From: Pseudorasbora parva
Taxonomy: Eukaryota; Chordata; Actinopteri; Cypriniformes; Gobionidae
NCBI RefSeq assembly: GCF_024679245.1
Contig: NC_090192.1
Location: forward strand, 26,001-90,000
Length of the DNA: 64,000 nt
Direction: 5' to 3'
A program made the position numbers and the translations under genes. Positions 1-11,200 of the stretch are shown here, piece by piece. Each line of letters starts with the position of its first letter. Within the stretch, counting starts at the first letter, position 1. The notes beneath the pieces were generated by a model. It searched no databases and was not told the origin of the DNA. It saw nothing but the letters and a program-made list of their open reading frames with translations.

Positions 1-1260
1 CGGTGGAGAAACGGGATGGGGAGACGAATCGAACCCAGACAGGTTCGTTGGAAAATGTGAGACCCAGACAGGCCGCACATTTTCTGGTTCGTCCTCTTAA
101 AAAAGGATCTCAATTTTAGGAGACACATGGTCAAAAATTCCCCTTTATCTAACCACTAGGTGACTGCCTTAGACCAGGATTAAACTCCGTGATTCGATCC
201 TCACCACAGGCCAAAATACTTAACCATTGGGGGGTTTTGCGATGCTGGGTCAGGATTATCGAGCTTCGGCCTGATTCGCTGATCCAGAGCAAGTTCAGAC
301 CGGAAACTTCGCAATTCCTAAAAACCAGAAAGGGAAACAAAAATAATCATAAAATTATCAGTAAAGGTTAGCCATGACCCCACTAAAACTTACTCATCGA
401 ACTAACCCAACCGAACGAAACGGATAACAAAAACCACACCTACTTTTATAACCTTCCACCTAACTGAATAAGACAAAAAACCACAGAAGTTTCATAAATG
501 AACAAAAGGATATATATATATTTAAAAAATTATACGCCACCCACCTGACCCAAAAGCCCAAAAAAGGCACTGCTCCTAACGGGAGCCAATCACAGGCGAC
601 AACAGTATAGTCTGGCATGCGCAACCAGAGTCATCAGACTAAGACATACTGTCCCATGCACATGATCCGGTACAAATGGGCCCACTAATTAGATAGAAGA
701 TCCTCATCCCCTCCGGTTTCTCTCCTGCCCTCCGTGGTTGGTAGAGAAACGGGATGGGGAGACGAATCGAACCCAGACAGGTTCATTGGAAAATGTGAGA
801 CCCAGACAGGCCGCACATTTTCTGGTTCGTCCTCTTAAAAAAGGATCTCAATTTTAGGAGACACATGGTCAAAAATTCCCCTTTATCTAACCACTAGGTG
901 ACTCCCTTAGACCAGGATTAAACTCCGTGATTCGATCCTCACCACAGGCCAAAATACTTAAACCATTGGGGGGTTTTGCGATGCTGGGTCAGGATTATCG
1001 AGCTTCGGCCTGATTCGCTGATCCAGAGCAAGTTCAGACCGGAAACTTCGCAATTCCTAAAAACCAGAAAGGGAAACAAAAATAATCATAAAATTATCAG
1101 TAAAGGTTAGCCATGACCCCACTAAAACTTACTCATCGAACTAACCCAACCGAACGAAACGGATAACAAAAACCACACCTACTTTTATAGCCTTCCACCT
1201 AACTGAATAAGACAAAAACCACAGAAGTTTCATAAATTAACAAAAGGATATATATATATA

Positions 1261-1307
<47 letters not shown>

Positions 1308-1660
1308 ATACGCCACCCACCTGACCCAAAAGCCCCCAAAAAAGGCACTGCTCCTAACGGGAGCCAATCACAGGCGACAACAGTATAGTCTGGCATGCGC
1401 AACCAGAGTCATCAGACTAAGACATACTGTCCCATGCACATGATCCAATACAAATGGGCCCACAAATTAGATAGAAGATCCTCATCCCCTCCGGTTTTCT
1501 CTCCTGAACTTTCATAAATTAACAAAAGGATATAAAATAAATCAATACACCACCCACCTGACCCATAAGCTAAAAAAAGGCACTGCTCTTAACGGGAACC
1601 AATCACAGGCGACATGTGTAACCAGAGTCATCGGACTAGACATACTGTTCCATGCACATG
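1..1660 (+). repeat. Head monomers (a), (b) and partial (c) of unit 1
   Basis: Two head-to-tail monomers of about 740 bases (roughly 1-622 and 623-1399) and a shortened third (1400-1660). Each complete monomer holds the 78-nt structured motif, a TA-rich stretch, and the GCTCC/GGAGC hairpin followed by CCAATCACAGGCGAC. The joints differ from unit-to-unit joints: after GTATAGTCTGGCATGCG the next monomer begins at once, without the second hairpin, the GTTGTAATTTT tail or telomeric repeats. Equivalent blocks lie at 6798-8580 and 16519-18260. Confidence 0.8.
237..314 (+). ncRNA. Candidate structured RNA motif, copy 1 (type I)
   Basis: A 78-nt segment that can fold as a three-way junction. The closing stem TTGCGA (237-242) pairs with TCGCAA (309-314). 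A 9-bp arm at 245-253 pairs with 279-287, with an inner helix capped by a UUCG tetraloop (GC-TTCG-GC, 263-270). A short third stem AGTT (292-295) pairs with AACT (305-308). Other type I copies begin at 976, 7149, 7888, 16870 and 17606. Whether it is transcribed is unknown. It is not a tRNA or 5S RNA, and I see no hammerhead core. Confidence 0.5.
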
Positions 1661-1979
1661 ATCCCTCTCAAATTTTAGGAAATACATGATCAAAAAATCC
1701 CCGTTCATTATTAAACTACCCCTTAACCTACCCACCCCACTCCACTCCACCCCTTAACCTATCCACCCCCCCACAACCTACCCCTTAATCTAAAAACTAC
1801 CATCTTGCAAACCACACACTCTAAACACAAAACTACGGAAAACTTAGTTTACTGTTTCTTTAAGGGTACGATAAACGACATTCGTTGTCAAATTTCGATA
1901 AATGGCATTTGCCACCGTGATCCGAAAAATGACACTCATCGCCAACAATCCATGAGCCGACTTTTACCGTCAACCTTTC

Positions 1980-2680
1980 AGGAATCGTTTTTCGCTTAAA
2001 GACAATTCAGAGGTCGACCTTTACGATCGCCTTTTCATGAATTGTTCTTCAACCATCGACTTTCGTCGACAACAATTCATGGGTCAACTTTTACCGTCGA
2101 CTTTTCATGAATCGTTATTCACGAACACATGTTCATGCAATTCATGTATTGACTTTTACCGTCAACCTTTCATGAATGTCGTAGTCATTATTTGAACTAA
2201 AAAACCAAGACAGAGTGACTCAGCGGAACACCTTTTCTATCCACGGTGACACAAAATGCCTTCTGGGAAATAACTTATAAAAACTTATCATCCTGAAAGT
2301 ACACCTTCTAAAAATAAAAAATCAATCATCTTTTCTTTTAAAGAAGGGATAAACAGCGTTTACCGAAGAGATTTGTTCACCATTTAGGGCCTTTTTTAAT
2401 GATATGCGAAATCCACAAATACAGGAGTTGTTTTTTACCTTTAAACTTTCAAAAATCGTTTTTCGTTTATCAAAGATGATTCAGGGATTGACGCTTACCA
2501 TCAACCCTTCATGAATCATTCTTCGATCATCGACTTTCATCGACAAACAATTCATGAGTCAACTTTTACCGTCAACCAATCATAAATCATTATTCACGAA
2601 TAAACGTTTGTGAGTATTTCATGGATTGACTTTTACCGTCAACTTTCATGAATCTCGGGATTTAAACTTAAAAACCGCAG
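1980..2680 (+). repeat. Satellite A (TTTTACCGTCAAC / TCATGAATC motif)
   Basis: Degenerate short tandem repeats built around GACTTTTACCGTCAAC and TTTCATGAATCGT with spacing of roughly 50-80 bases. The same block lies at 8899-9599 (unit 2) and 18576-19257 (unit 4). Two sub-blocks are separated by a spacer containing CGGAACACCTTTTCTATCC, which itself occurs twice (about 2224 and 2694). No coding potential was recognised. Confidence 0.7.
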
Positions 2681-2814
2681 TACAGCGATTCAACGGAACA
2701 CCTTTTCTATCCGCGGTGACACAAGATGCCTTATGGGTAATAACCTATAAAACTTACCCTCTTGCAAACAACACGCTCTATACATGACACTGCGGAAAAC
2801 TTAACCGCCTTTTT

Positions 2815-3850
2815 TTAGGGTTCAGGCTCCCAACGGTTGTCCTTGGTAAGGATGATGTCGGTTTGGTTCTAGCTTGCGCCTTAGGGGGAAAGGCTGGTAG
2901 AAGCTTGATGGGCTCTTCGGGGCTCATTCGCCAGTCTGACCCTCGACCTGGCCCCTTAAAAATCCATTCATTTATTATGGTGAATGGGGAGGTCAGGGTT
3001 GCCCCATTCGGGGGGCTCCCTGGGCCGTTGAGCTCGGCGGCCGGGGGTGGTGGCGGTTGACTTCGCTATCTGCCCCAGGGCCGTGGTGTCTCTGTGGCTT
3101 TCGGGGGGTCCTTTGAAGGGTCTCCCGGCACTCTGGGGGTCTGGAGACCTGGGGAGGCTGAAAGTAAGTTTTGGCTATCCCTGGGTGGAAGGGCCTTCGG
3201 GGTCTTGGGGCCGAGAGGATTTGGAATCTCTCGACCCTGGGGACTCCCGGGTTCCTATCGGTTCACGAGGATGGGAATCTCGTGTCCGGTGGGGGCCTTG
3301 GGTTTCGGCTTGGGTGATCTTTAGGGGCTAAATCAGCAAGGGGGAGTTGGGCGGCGGTGATCCGTTCGCTGTCTGCCTTTTTTTCCCCCTGGGTCCCACG
3401 GGACCCAGCTGATTTGGGCAAGGGACCCCTTGGTGCCCTTCTGGAGGCCCTGCCTCTGGGGGGCACGGGGGGGTTCCTACTCCCCGGATTAGCCGGGGAA
3501 GGCCCCACCAAAATCAGCAGGGGCTAAGGGGGAAGGACGATCTGATCGTCGCGGACCCTGGATCCCTAAGTTCCCTAAGAACTTGGCTGATTTGGGCACA
3601 GGACCCGGGGGAGACCGGTTAGTCCATTCGGCTGTAACATGGTTGCGGCCGGTGGGCTCTCTCGGTGCCCTTGGATCCAGCTCTGGGAAATCGGAGAGTG
3701 TTCCCTGTGGGGCTCTTAACGAGCATTGCGGGACCTCTTCCGATGGATCGGAGCTAGCCCCAAGAAGAGACCTTTTAGTCACAGACTCTTCTCGGGTGAC
3801 CTGGGCAACCTAACGGTGATAACAAAGGGTCACTTGGGGGAGTGGTAAGT
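2815..3850. other. GC-rich, CpG-containing segment of unit 1
   Basis: About 1 kb of G/C-rich sequence in otherwise AT-rich units, with clustered CpG (for example near 3040, 3350, 3550 and 3640). It is repeated at 9734-10769 and 19412-20446. Short open frames occur on both strands, as expected of GC-rich DNA, and none resembles a known domain. By analogy with CpG-rich TERRA promoter regions of human subtelomeres it could drive subtelomeric transcription, but that is inference. A degenerate tandem origin is suggested by recurring CAGCTGATTTGGG / GGCTGATTTGGG and CTGGGTCC / GGACCC motifs. Confidence 0.5.
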
Positions 3851-4439
3851 ATCCAGCCTTCCCGGGGTAACACCCGGTTGGGTGGCCTAGGGCGATGGGC
3901 CTTAATTGGAGCCCAATTTTTTACGGTGACTATTGCCACTCACGCAACAGCACATTGTGCAACCAACATCCAACACACTGACATGTTTCTTCCCAGCTAC
4001 TTTTTGCTTGTCTTCATTGCTGGACTTTGAGTTGTTCAACTCAAAAAATACATTCTTACTTGACTCGTGGAGTCCACTTCCCGATACACATAGATTTCCT
4101 CTGACCCATACCCCTTCCTCCGACCCTGACCCCCCACCCCATCCCAACCCCAACCAACACACTAACCTTGGCCTACCAAAAAAAATACTACAAACAAACC
4201 ACTGACATCTACCTAAAAGATCAGGATTAGTTCACCATACATTAGAACCCAAAAAACAATTGTGGTTCTTTTTAGAAAAAACATAGCAATTGGGCTGGAG
4301 ACACACGTTTGGGACTGATCCCCCAGACGGGCCGCCTCAGAGGAGGGTGTCTAGTGTTTAAAGAGCCGAAACACCCGATGATACTGAGGTACGCTACTGA
4401 AGATGTGTCTCAAACATTTCCCTCAGACATCTCACTTGA

Positions 4440-5620
4440 GGGAGTAAGAATCTCAAAGCAATACACTATCATTACCCACACTCCCACACTAACTCTAGCC
4501 ATCACAAATCCACTCGCATCAACCCTACCAAACCCATTTTTTACACCAAAAAAACTTACCCACTAAGGCATCTTTTGACCAGAAAACGCTTTTCAAAAAA
4601 CCATAAAATATAGAACTACCCCCACTCCTACACTAACCCTACCCATCACAAAACCTATTGGCATTAACCCTATCGACTAAAACCCTAATGTGAAACTCCA
4701 CAAAACAAAAATAGATATTTTAACATAACCCTTATTCCAACCCTAACCCTACCCATCACAGACCTACTTGTATCAACCCCATCCACTAAAACCCTAATTT
4801 TGACAAAAGTAGATACTAATGTAACCCTTACTCCTACCCTAATCCTACCCATCACAAACCCACTCGCATTAACCCTAATTTCAAACTTCATTGGACAAAA
4901 AATAGAGGCTAACCTAACCCTTACTCCTACCCTAACCCTACCCATCACAGACCCACTCGCATCAACCCTATCGACAAAAACCTTAACTCCAAACTTCACT
5001 AGACAAAAAAATAGATACTAACGTAGTCCCTACTCCTACCCTAATCCTACCCATCACAAACCAGTTTGCATTAACCCTAATTTGAAAACCCATCAGACAA
5101 AAAAATAGATATTAACCTAGCCCTTACTCCTACCCTAATCCTACCCGTCACAAACCCACTGGCATCAACCTTATTGACAAAAACCTTAATAGACACTAAC
5201 GTAGCTCCTACTCCTACCCTAAACCTACCCATCACAAACCTACTCGCATCAACCCTAATTAGAAAATCCATTAGACAAAAAAATTAGATACTAACCTAGC
5301 CCTTGCTCCTACCCTAATCCTACCCAACACAAACCCACTGGCATCAACCCTATTGACAAAAACCTTAATTCAAAACTCCATAGACACTAACGTAGCTCCT
5401 ACTCCTACCCTAAACCTACCCATCACAAACCTACTCGCATCAACCCTAATTAGAAAATCCATTAGACAAAAAATTAGGTACTAACCTAGCCCTTACTCCT
5501 TCCCTAATCCTACCCGACACAAACCCACTCGCATCAACCCTATCGACCAAAACCCTAAATTCAAAATTCCATTAGACAAAAAAATAGATACCAATATAAG
5601 CCCTACTCTTACAATACCCA
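4440..5620 (+). repeat. Satellite B: G-poor, telomere-like satellite of unit 1
   Basis: Imperfect tandem repeats of about 90-130 bases built from CTCCTACCCTAATCCTACCC, ATCACAAACCCACTCGCATC and AACCCTATCGACAAAAACC. The plus strand is almost free of G runs. The minus strand carries repeated GGGTAGGATTAGGGTAGG-type runs, which resemble degenerate TTAGGG. Copies lie at 11359-12539, 14161-15341, 21036-22216 and (short) 25412-25760. Short frames encoding RVRVGVRV-like peptides on the minus strand only reflect the repeat. Confidence 0.85.
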
Positions 5621-6360
5621 TTGTAAAAAACCATATAGGCTATACTTGCGCGTCAAGTAACCAATTAACCAAAAAAATCCCAAAAGCAAACTCCTAATTC
5701 AACCCATACAACTAATATTATCTAGGACAGGGTGACTAACAACCCACACACAAACTCCACCCACAAACCCAATTCTTGACCAAGATTTTAACCCTTAAAG
5801 CCAGACAGGAAGTTGTCGTATTTCATTAACGAAAGATATTACCGTATCGGGACAAAGACCAAAAGTACCGTCCTAATCACCACTCCTGACCACCCCAAAC
5901 CCAATCAACTCGGACCTTTCCTTCAAAATATGCGTCCGTTTTTATAAGAGCACTTTTTCTATTAAAACGCCTATATCTCGGAAAAGAAAGCACGCACCAA
6001 GGCCAAACTCAACCTCATAACATCTCTCTGTAATACCTGTCACACCATAAAACCCTGAACTTCTGGGACCTTTCCTTACTAAATGCACCATTTCCTATCA
6101 AGCCACACATCGCGGCCTAAGGGGGCGCTAGAGTCTCACACGGGGGCACGTTCAATAGGCCCTATCCTCACCCTTCTTTGACACGAATATCAACACTATA
6201 GCCCAACTCAACACAGAGATATAGTCCATCTAAGTGGACACCTCGATAATCACCCTTTCAATCATTTAATCACCTTTTACGTAGACTTCAAATTCCCTGA
6301 CCTGTTACATAGACTTCAAATTCCCTGACCTTTTACCACATACCAAAATACTCCACCTAT
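5620..6360. other. Unit 1 stretch between satellite B and tail
   Basis: AT-rich sequence without obvious tandem structure or coding potential, repeated in units 2, 3, 4 and the 25.4-26.9 kb block. It includes a short direct duplication of TAGACTTCAAATTCCCTGACC near 6280-6330. Confidence 0.6.
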
Positions 6361-6367
6361 GGGAGGA

Positions 6368-6445
6368 TTGCAATGCTGGATCAGGATTATCGGGCTTCGG
6401 CTTGGTTCGCTGGTCCAGAGCAAGTTCAGATTGGAAACTTTGCAA
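6368..6445 (+). ncRNA. Candidate structured RNA motif, tail copy (type II)
   Basis: A diverged version of the 78-nt fold in the unit tail, of identical length. The closing stem is TTGCAA (6368-6373) with TTGCAA (6440-6445), so a G-C pair of type I has become A-T by changes on both sides. The 9-bp arm (6376-6384 with 6410-6418) also keeps pairing despite substitutions, and the GC-TTCG-GC loop is unchanged. Equivalent type II copies start at 13287, 16089, 22974 and 26518. The pattern argues for selection on RNA or single-strand structure in the past. Confidence 0.5.
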
Positions 6446-6654
6446 TTCCTAAAAACCAGGAAAGGAAACAAGAACAATCACTTCCCTCAGTAAAACTTAC
6501 CCATCAGACTAACCAAACCGAAAAGAACGGATTATAACAAACTTTACCCCAGTGTTCATAATTGATGGAAACATAAAGACAGAAGTTTCTTAAAACAACA
6601 AAACCAAAAGATAAAATAAGCTACTCACCTTGCCCATAAGCCAAAAAAGGCATT

Positions 6655-6784
6655 GCTCCTAGACGGGAGCCAATCACAGGCGACACAGTATAGTCTGACA
6701 GGCGTCGGCCAGTGCCCCTCCTCATTCTCCCTACTTCAAACCTTTCCAGACGAGTTCTGGCTTGGGGGGAGATGTTGTAATTTT
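6655..6784 (+). other. Two-hairpin tail ending on telomeric repeats (unit 1)
   Basis: The unit end contains hairpin 1 (GCTCC 6655-6659 with GGAGC 6666-6670), the conserved spacer GGCGTCGGCCAGTGC, hairpin 2 (CCAGA 6746-6750 with TCTGG 6756-6760), a GGGGGGAG run and GTTGTAATTTT, then CCCTAA. The same arrangement ends units 2 (13574-13703), 3 (16376-16505) and 4 (23251-23380) and the block at 26795-26924, where the hairpin 2 arm is TCAGA and still pairs through a G-U. A diverged relative is at 24569-24685. Confidence 0.7.
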
Positions 6785-6797
6785 CCCTAACCTAACC
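6785..6797 (+). repeat. Short telomeric joint between units 1 and 2
   Basis: CCCTAACCTAACC, about two telomeric repeats, lies exactly between the unit 1 tail and the unit 2 head (TTGGCCAGAGCC). The same joint recurs between units 3 and 4 at 16506-16518. Confidence 0.85.
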
Positions 6798-8174
6798 TTG
6801 GCCAGAGCCATCGGACTAGACATACTGTTCTATGCACAGGATCCTGAACAAATGGGCCCACAAATTAGATAAGATCCTCATCCCCTCCGGTTTCTCTCCT
6901 GCCCTCCGTGGTCGGTGGAGAAACGGGATGGGGAGACGAATCGAACCCAGACAGGTTCGTTGGAAAATGTGAGACCCAGACAGGCCGCACATTTTCTGGT
7001 TCGTCCTCTTAAAAAAGGATCTCAATTTTAGGAGACACATGGTCAAAAATTCCCCTTTATCTAACCACTAGGTGACTGCCTTAGACCAGGATTAAACTCC
7101 GTGATTCGATCCTCACCACAGGCCAAAATACTTAACCATTGGGGGGTTTTGCGATGCTGGGTCAGGATTATCGAGCTTCGGCCTGATTCGCTGATCCAGA
7201 GCAAGTTCAGACCGGAAACTTCGCAATTCCTAAAAACCAGAAAGGGAAACAAAAATAATCATAAAATTATCAGTAAAGGTTAGCCATGACCCCACTAAAA
7301 CTTACTCATCGAACTAACCCAACCGAACGAAACGGATAACAAAAACCACACCTACTTTTATAACCTTCCACCTAACTGAATAAGACAAAAAACCACAGAA
7401 GTTTCATAAATGAACAAAAGGATATATATATATTTAAAAAATTATACGCCACCCACCTGACCCAAAAGCCCAAAAAAGGCACTGCTCCTAACGGGAGCCA
7501 ATCACAGGCGACAACAGTATAGTCTGGCATGCGCAACCAGAGTCATCAGACTAAGACATACTGTCCCATGCACATGATCCGGTACAAATGGGCCCACTAA
7601 TTAGATAGAAGATCCTCATCCCCTCCGGTTTCTCTCCTGCCCTCCGTGGTTGGTAGAGAAACGGGATGGGGAGACGAATCGAACCCAGACAGGTTCATTG
7701 GAAAATGTGAGACCCAGACAGGCCGCACATTTTCTGGTTCGTCCTCTTAAAAAAGGATCTCAATTTTAGGAGACACATGGTCAAAAATTCCCCTTTATCT
7801 AACCACTAGGTGACTCCCTTAGACCAGGATTAAACTCCGTGATTCGATCCTCACCACAGGCCAAAATACTTAAACCATTGGGGGGTTTTGCGATGCTGGG
7901 TCAGGATTATCGAGCTTCGGCCTGATTCGCTGATCCAGAGCAAGTTCAGACCGGAAACTTCGCAATTCCTAAAAACCAGAAAGGGAAACAAAAATAATCA
8001 TAAAATTATCAGTAAAGGTTAGCCATGACCCCACTAAAACTTACTCATCGAACTAACCCAACCGAACGAAACGGATAACAAAAACCACACCTACTTTTAT
8101 AGCCTTCCACCTAACTGAATAAGACAAAAACCACAGAAGTTTCATAAATTAACAAAAGGATATATATTTATATA

Positions 8175-8226
<52 letters not shown>

Positions 8227-11200
8227 ATACGCCACCCACCTGACCCAAAAGCCCCCAAAAAAGGCACTGCTCCTAACGGGAGCCAATCACAGGCGACAAC
8301 AGTATAGTCTGGCATGCGCAACCAGAGTCATCAGACTAAGACATACTGTCCCATGCACATGATCCAATACAAATGGGCCCACAAATTAGATAGAAGATCC
8401 TCATCCCCTCCGGTTTTCTCTCCTGAACTTTCATAAATTAACAAAAGGATATAAAATAAATCAATACACCACCCACCTGACCCATAAGCTAAAAAAAGGC
8501 ACTGCTCTTAACGGGAACCAATCACAGGCGACATGTGTAACCAGAGTCATCGGACTAGACATACTGTTCCATGCACATGATCCCTCTCAAATTTTAGGAA
8601 ATACATGATCAAAAAATCCCCGTTCATTATTAAACTACCCCTTAACCTACCCACCCCACTCCACTCCACCCCTTAACCTATCCACCCCCCCACAACCTAC
8701 CCCTTAATCTAAAAACTACCATCTTGCAAACCACACACTCTAAACACAAAACTACGGAAAACTTAGTTTACTGTTTCTTTAAGGGTACGATAAACGACAT
8801 TCGTTGTCAAATTTCGATAAATGGCATTTGCCACCGTGATCCGAAAAATGACACTCATCGCCAACAATCCATGAGCCGACTTTTACCGTCAACCTTTCAG
8901 GAATCGTTTTTCGCTTAAAGACAATTCAGAGGTCGACCTTTACGATCGCCTTTTCATGAATTGTTCTTCAACCATCGACTTTCGTCGACAACAATTCATG
9001 GGTCAACTTTTACCGTCGACTTTTCATGAATCGTTATTCACGAACACATGTTCATGCAATTCATGTATTGACTTTTACCGTCAACCTTTCATGAATGTCG
9101 TAGTCATTATTTGAACTAAAAAACCAAGACAGAGTGACTCAGCGGAACACCTTTTCTATCCACGGTGACACAAAATGCCTTCTGGGAAATAACTTATAAA
9201 AACTTATCATCCTGAAAGTACACCTTCTAAAAATAAAAAATCAATCATCTTTTCTTTTAAAGAAGGGATAAACAGCGTTTACCGAAGAGATTTGTTCACC
9301 ATTTAGGGCCTTTTTTAATGATATGCGAAATCCACAAATACAGGAGTTGTTTTTTACCTTTAAACTTTCAAAAATCGTTTTTCGTTTATCAAAGATGATT
9401 CAGGGATTGACGCTTACCATCAACCCTTCATGAATCATTCTTCGATCATCGACTTTCATCGACAAACAATTCATGAGTCAACTTTTACCGTCAACCAATC
9501 ATAAATCATTATTCACGAATAAACGTTTGTGAGTATTTCATGGATTGACTTTTACCGTCAACTTTCATGAATCTCGGGATTTAAACTTAAAAACCGCAGT
9601 ACAGCGATTCAACGGAACACCTTTTCTATCCGCGGTGACACAAGATGCCTTATGGGTAATAACCTATAAAACTTACCCTCTTGCAAACAACACGCTCTAT
9701 ACATGACACTGCGGAAAACTTAACCGCCTTTTTTTAGGGTTCAGGCTCCCAACGGTTGTCCTTGGTAAGGATGATGTCGGTTTGGTTCTAGCTTGCGCCT
9801 TAGGGGGAAAGGCTGGTAGAAGCTTGATGGGCTCTTCGGGGCTCATTCGCCAGTCTGACCCTCGACCTGGCCCCTTAAAAATCCATTCATTTATTATGGT
9901 GAATGGGGAGGTCAGGGTTGCCCCATTCGGGGGGCTCCCTGGGCCGTTGAGCTCGGCGGCCGGGGGTGGTGGCGGTTGACTTCGCTATCTGCCCCAGGGC
10001 CGTGGTGTCTCTGTGGCTTTCGGGGGGTCCTTTGAAGGGTCTCCCGGCACTCTGGGGGTCTGGAGACCTGGGGAGGCTGAAAGTAAGTTTTGGCTATCCC
10101 TGGGTGGAAGGGCCTTCGGGGTCTTGGGGCCGAGAGGATTTGGAATCTCTCGACCCTGGGGACTCCCGGGTTCCTATCGGTTCACGAGGATGGGAATCTC
10201 GTGTCCGGTGGGGGCCTTGGGTTTCGGCTTGGGTGATCTTTAGGGGCTAAATCAGCAAGGGGGAGTTGGGCGGCGGTGATCCGTTCGCTGTCTGCCTTTT
10301 TTTCCCCCTGGGTCCCACGGGACCCAGCTGATTTGGGCAAGGGACCCCTTGGTGCCCTTCTGGAGGCCCTGCCTCTGGGGGGCACGGGGGGGTTCCTACT
10401 CCCCGGATTAGCCGGGGAAGGCCCCACCAAAATCAGCAGGGGCTAAGGGGGAAGGACGATCTGATCGTCGCGGACCCTGGATCCCTAAGTTCCCTAAGAA
10501 CTTGGCTGATTTGGGCACAGGACCCGGGGGAGACCGGTTAGTCCATTCGGCTGTAACATGGTTGCGGCCGGTGGGCTCTCTCGGTGCCCTTGGATCCAGC
10601 TCTGGGAAATCGGAGAGTGTTCCCTGTGGGGCTCTTAACGAGCATTGCGGGACCTCTTCCGATGGATCGGAGCTAGCCCCAAGAAGAGACCTTTTAGTCA
10701 CAGACTCTTCTCGGGTGACCTGGGCAACCTAACGGTGATAACAAAGGGTCACTTGGGGGAGTGGTAAGTATCCAGCCTTCCCGGGGTAACACCCGGTTGG
10801 GTGGCCTAGGGCGATGGGCCTTAATTGGAGCCCAATTTTTTACGGTGACTATTGCCACTCACGCAACAGCACATTGTGCAACCAACATCCAACACACTGA
10901 CATGTTTCTTCCCAGCTACTTTTTGCTTGTCTTCATTGCTGGACTTTGAGTTGTTCAACTCAAAAAATACATTCTTACTTGACTCGTGGAGTCCACTTCC
11001 CGATACACATAGATTTCCTCTGACCCATACCCCTTCCTCCGACCCTGACCCCCCACCCCATCCCAACCCCAACCAACACACTAACCTTGGCCTACCAAAA
11101 AAAATACTACAAACAAACCACTGACATCTACCTAAAAGATCAGGATTAGTTCACCATACATTAGAACCCAAAAAACAATTGTGGTTCTTTTTAGAAAAAA

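Larger units (their letters stand above)
1..6784 (+). repeat. Subtelomeric macrosatellite unit 1 (left end cut by window)
   Basis: First of four related units. Nearly every stretch reappears 6,912-6,919 bases later with very few differences. The order is: two ~740-bp head monomers and a partial third (1-1670), short C-rich degenerate repeats (1680-1800), satellite A (1980-2680), a GC-rich segment (2815-3850), a transition (3850-4440), G-poor satellite B (4440-5620), a less repetitive stretch (5620-6350) and a tail related to the head (6361-6784). Position 1 corresponds to 6913 in unit 2, so about 130 bases of the head lie outside the window. All reading frames are short and lack recognisable domains. 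It ends in about two telomeric repeats and runs straight into unit 2. Confidence 0.9.

Noticed and set aside
237..314. Hammerhead ribozyme as in Penelope-like elements
   Set aside because: The fold has three stems, but the CUGANGA and GAAA core positions are not in the required places.
237..314. tRNA or tRNA-derived SINE head
   Set aside because: No cloverleaf and no proper A and B boxes. The stem order differs from a tRNA.
4685..4999. RVRVGVRV-type peptides on the minus strand of satellite B
   Set aside because: A direct translation of telomere-like repeats, not evidence of a protein.
6655..6797. Telomerase RNA gene (template CUAACCCUAAC next to two hairpins)
   Set aside because: The hairpins and CCCTAA suggested it, but there is no pseudoknot, CR4/5 or box H/ACA arrangement that I can identify, and the element is multicopy and always at repeat borders.
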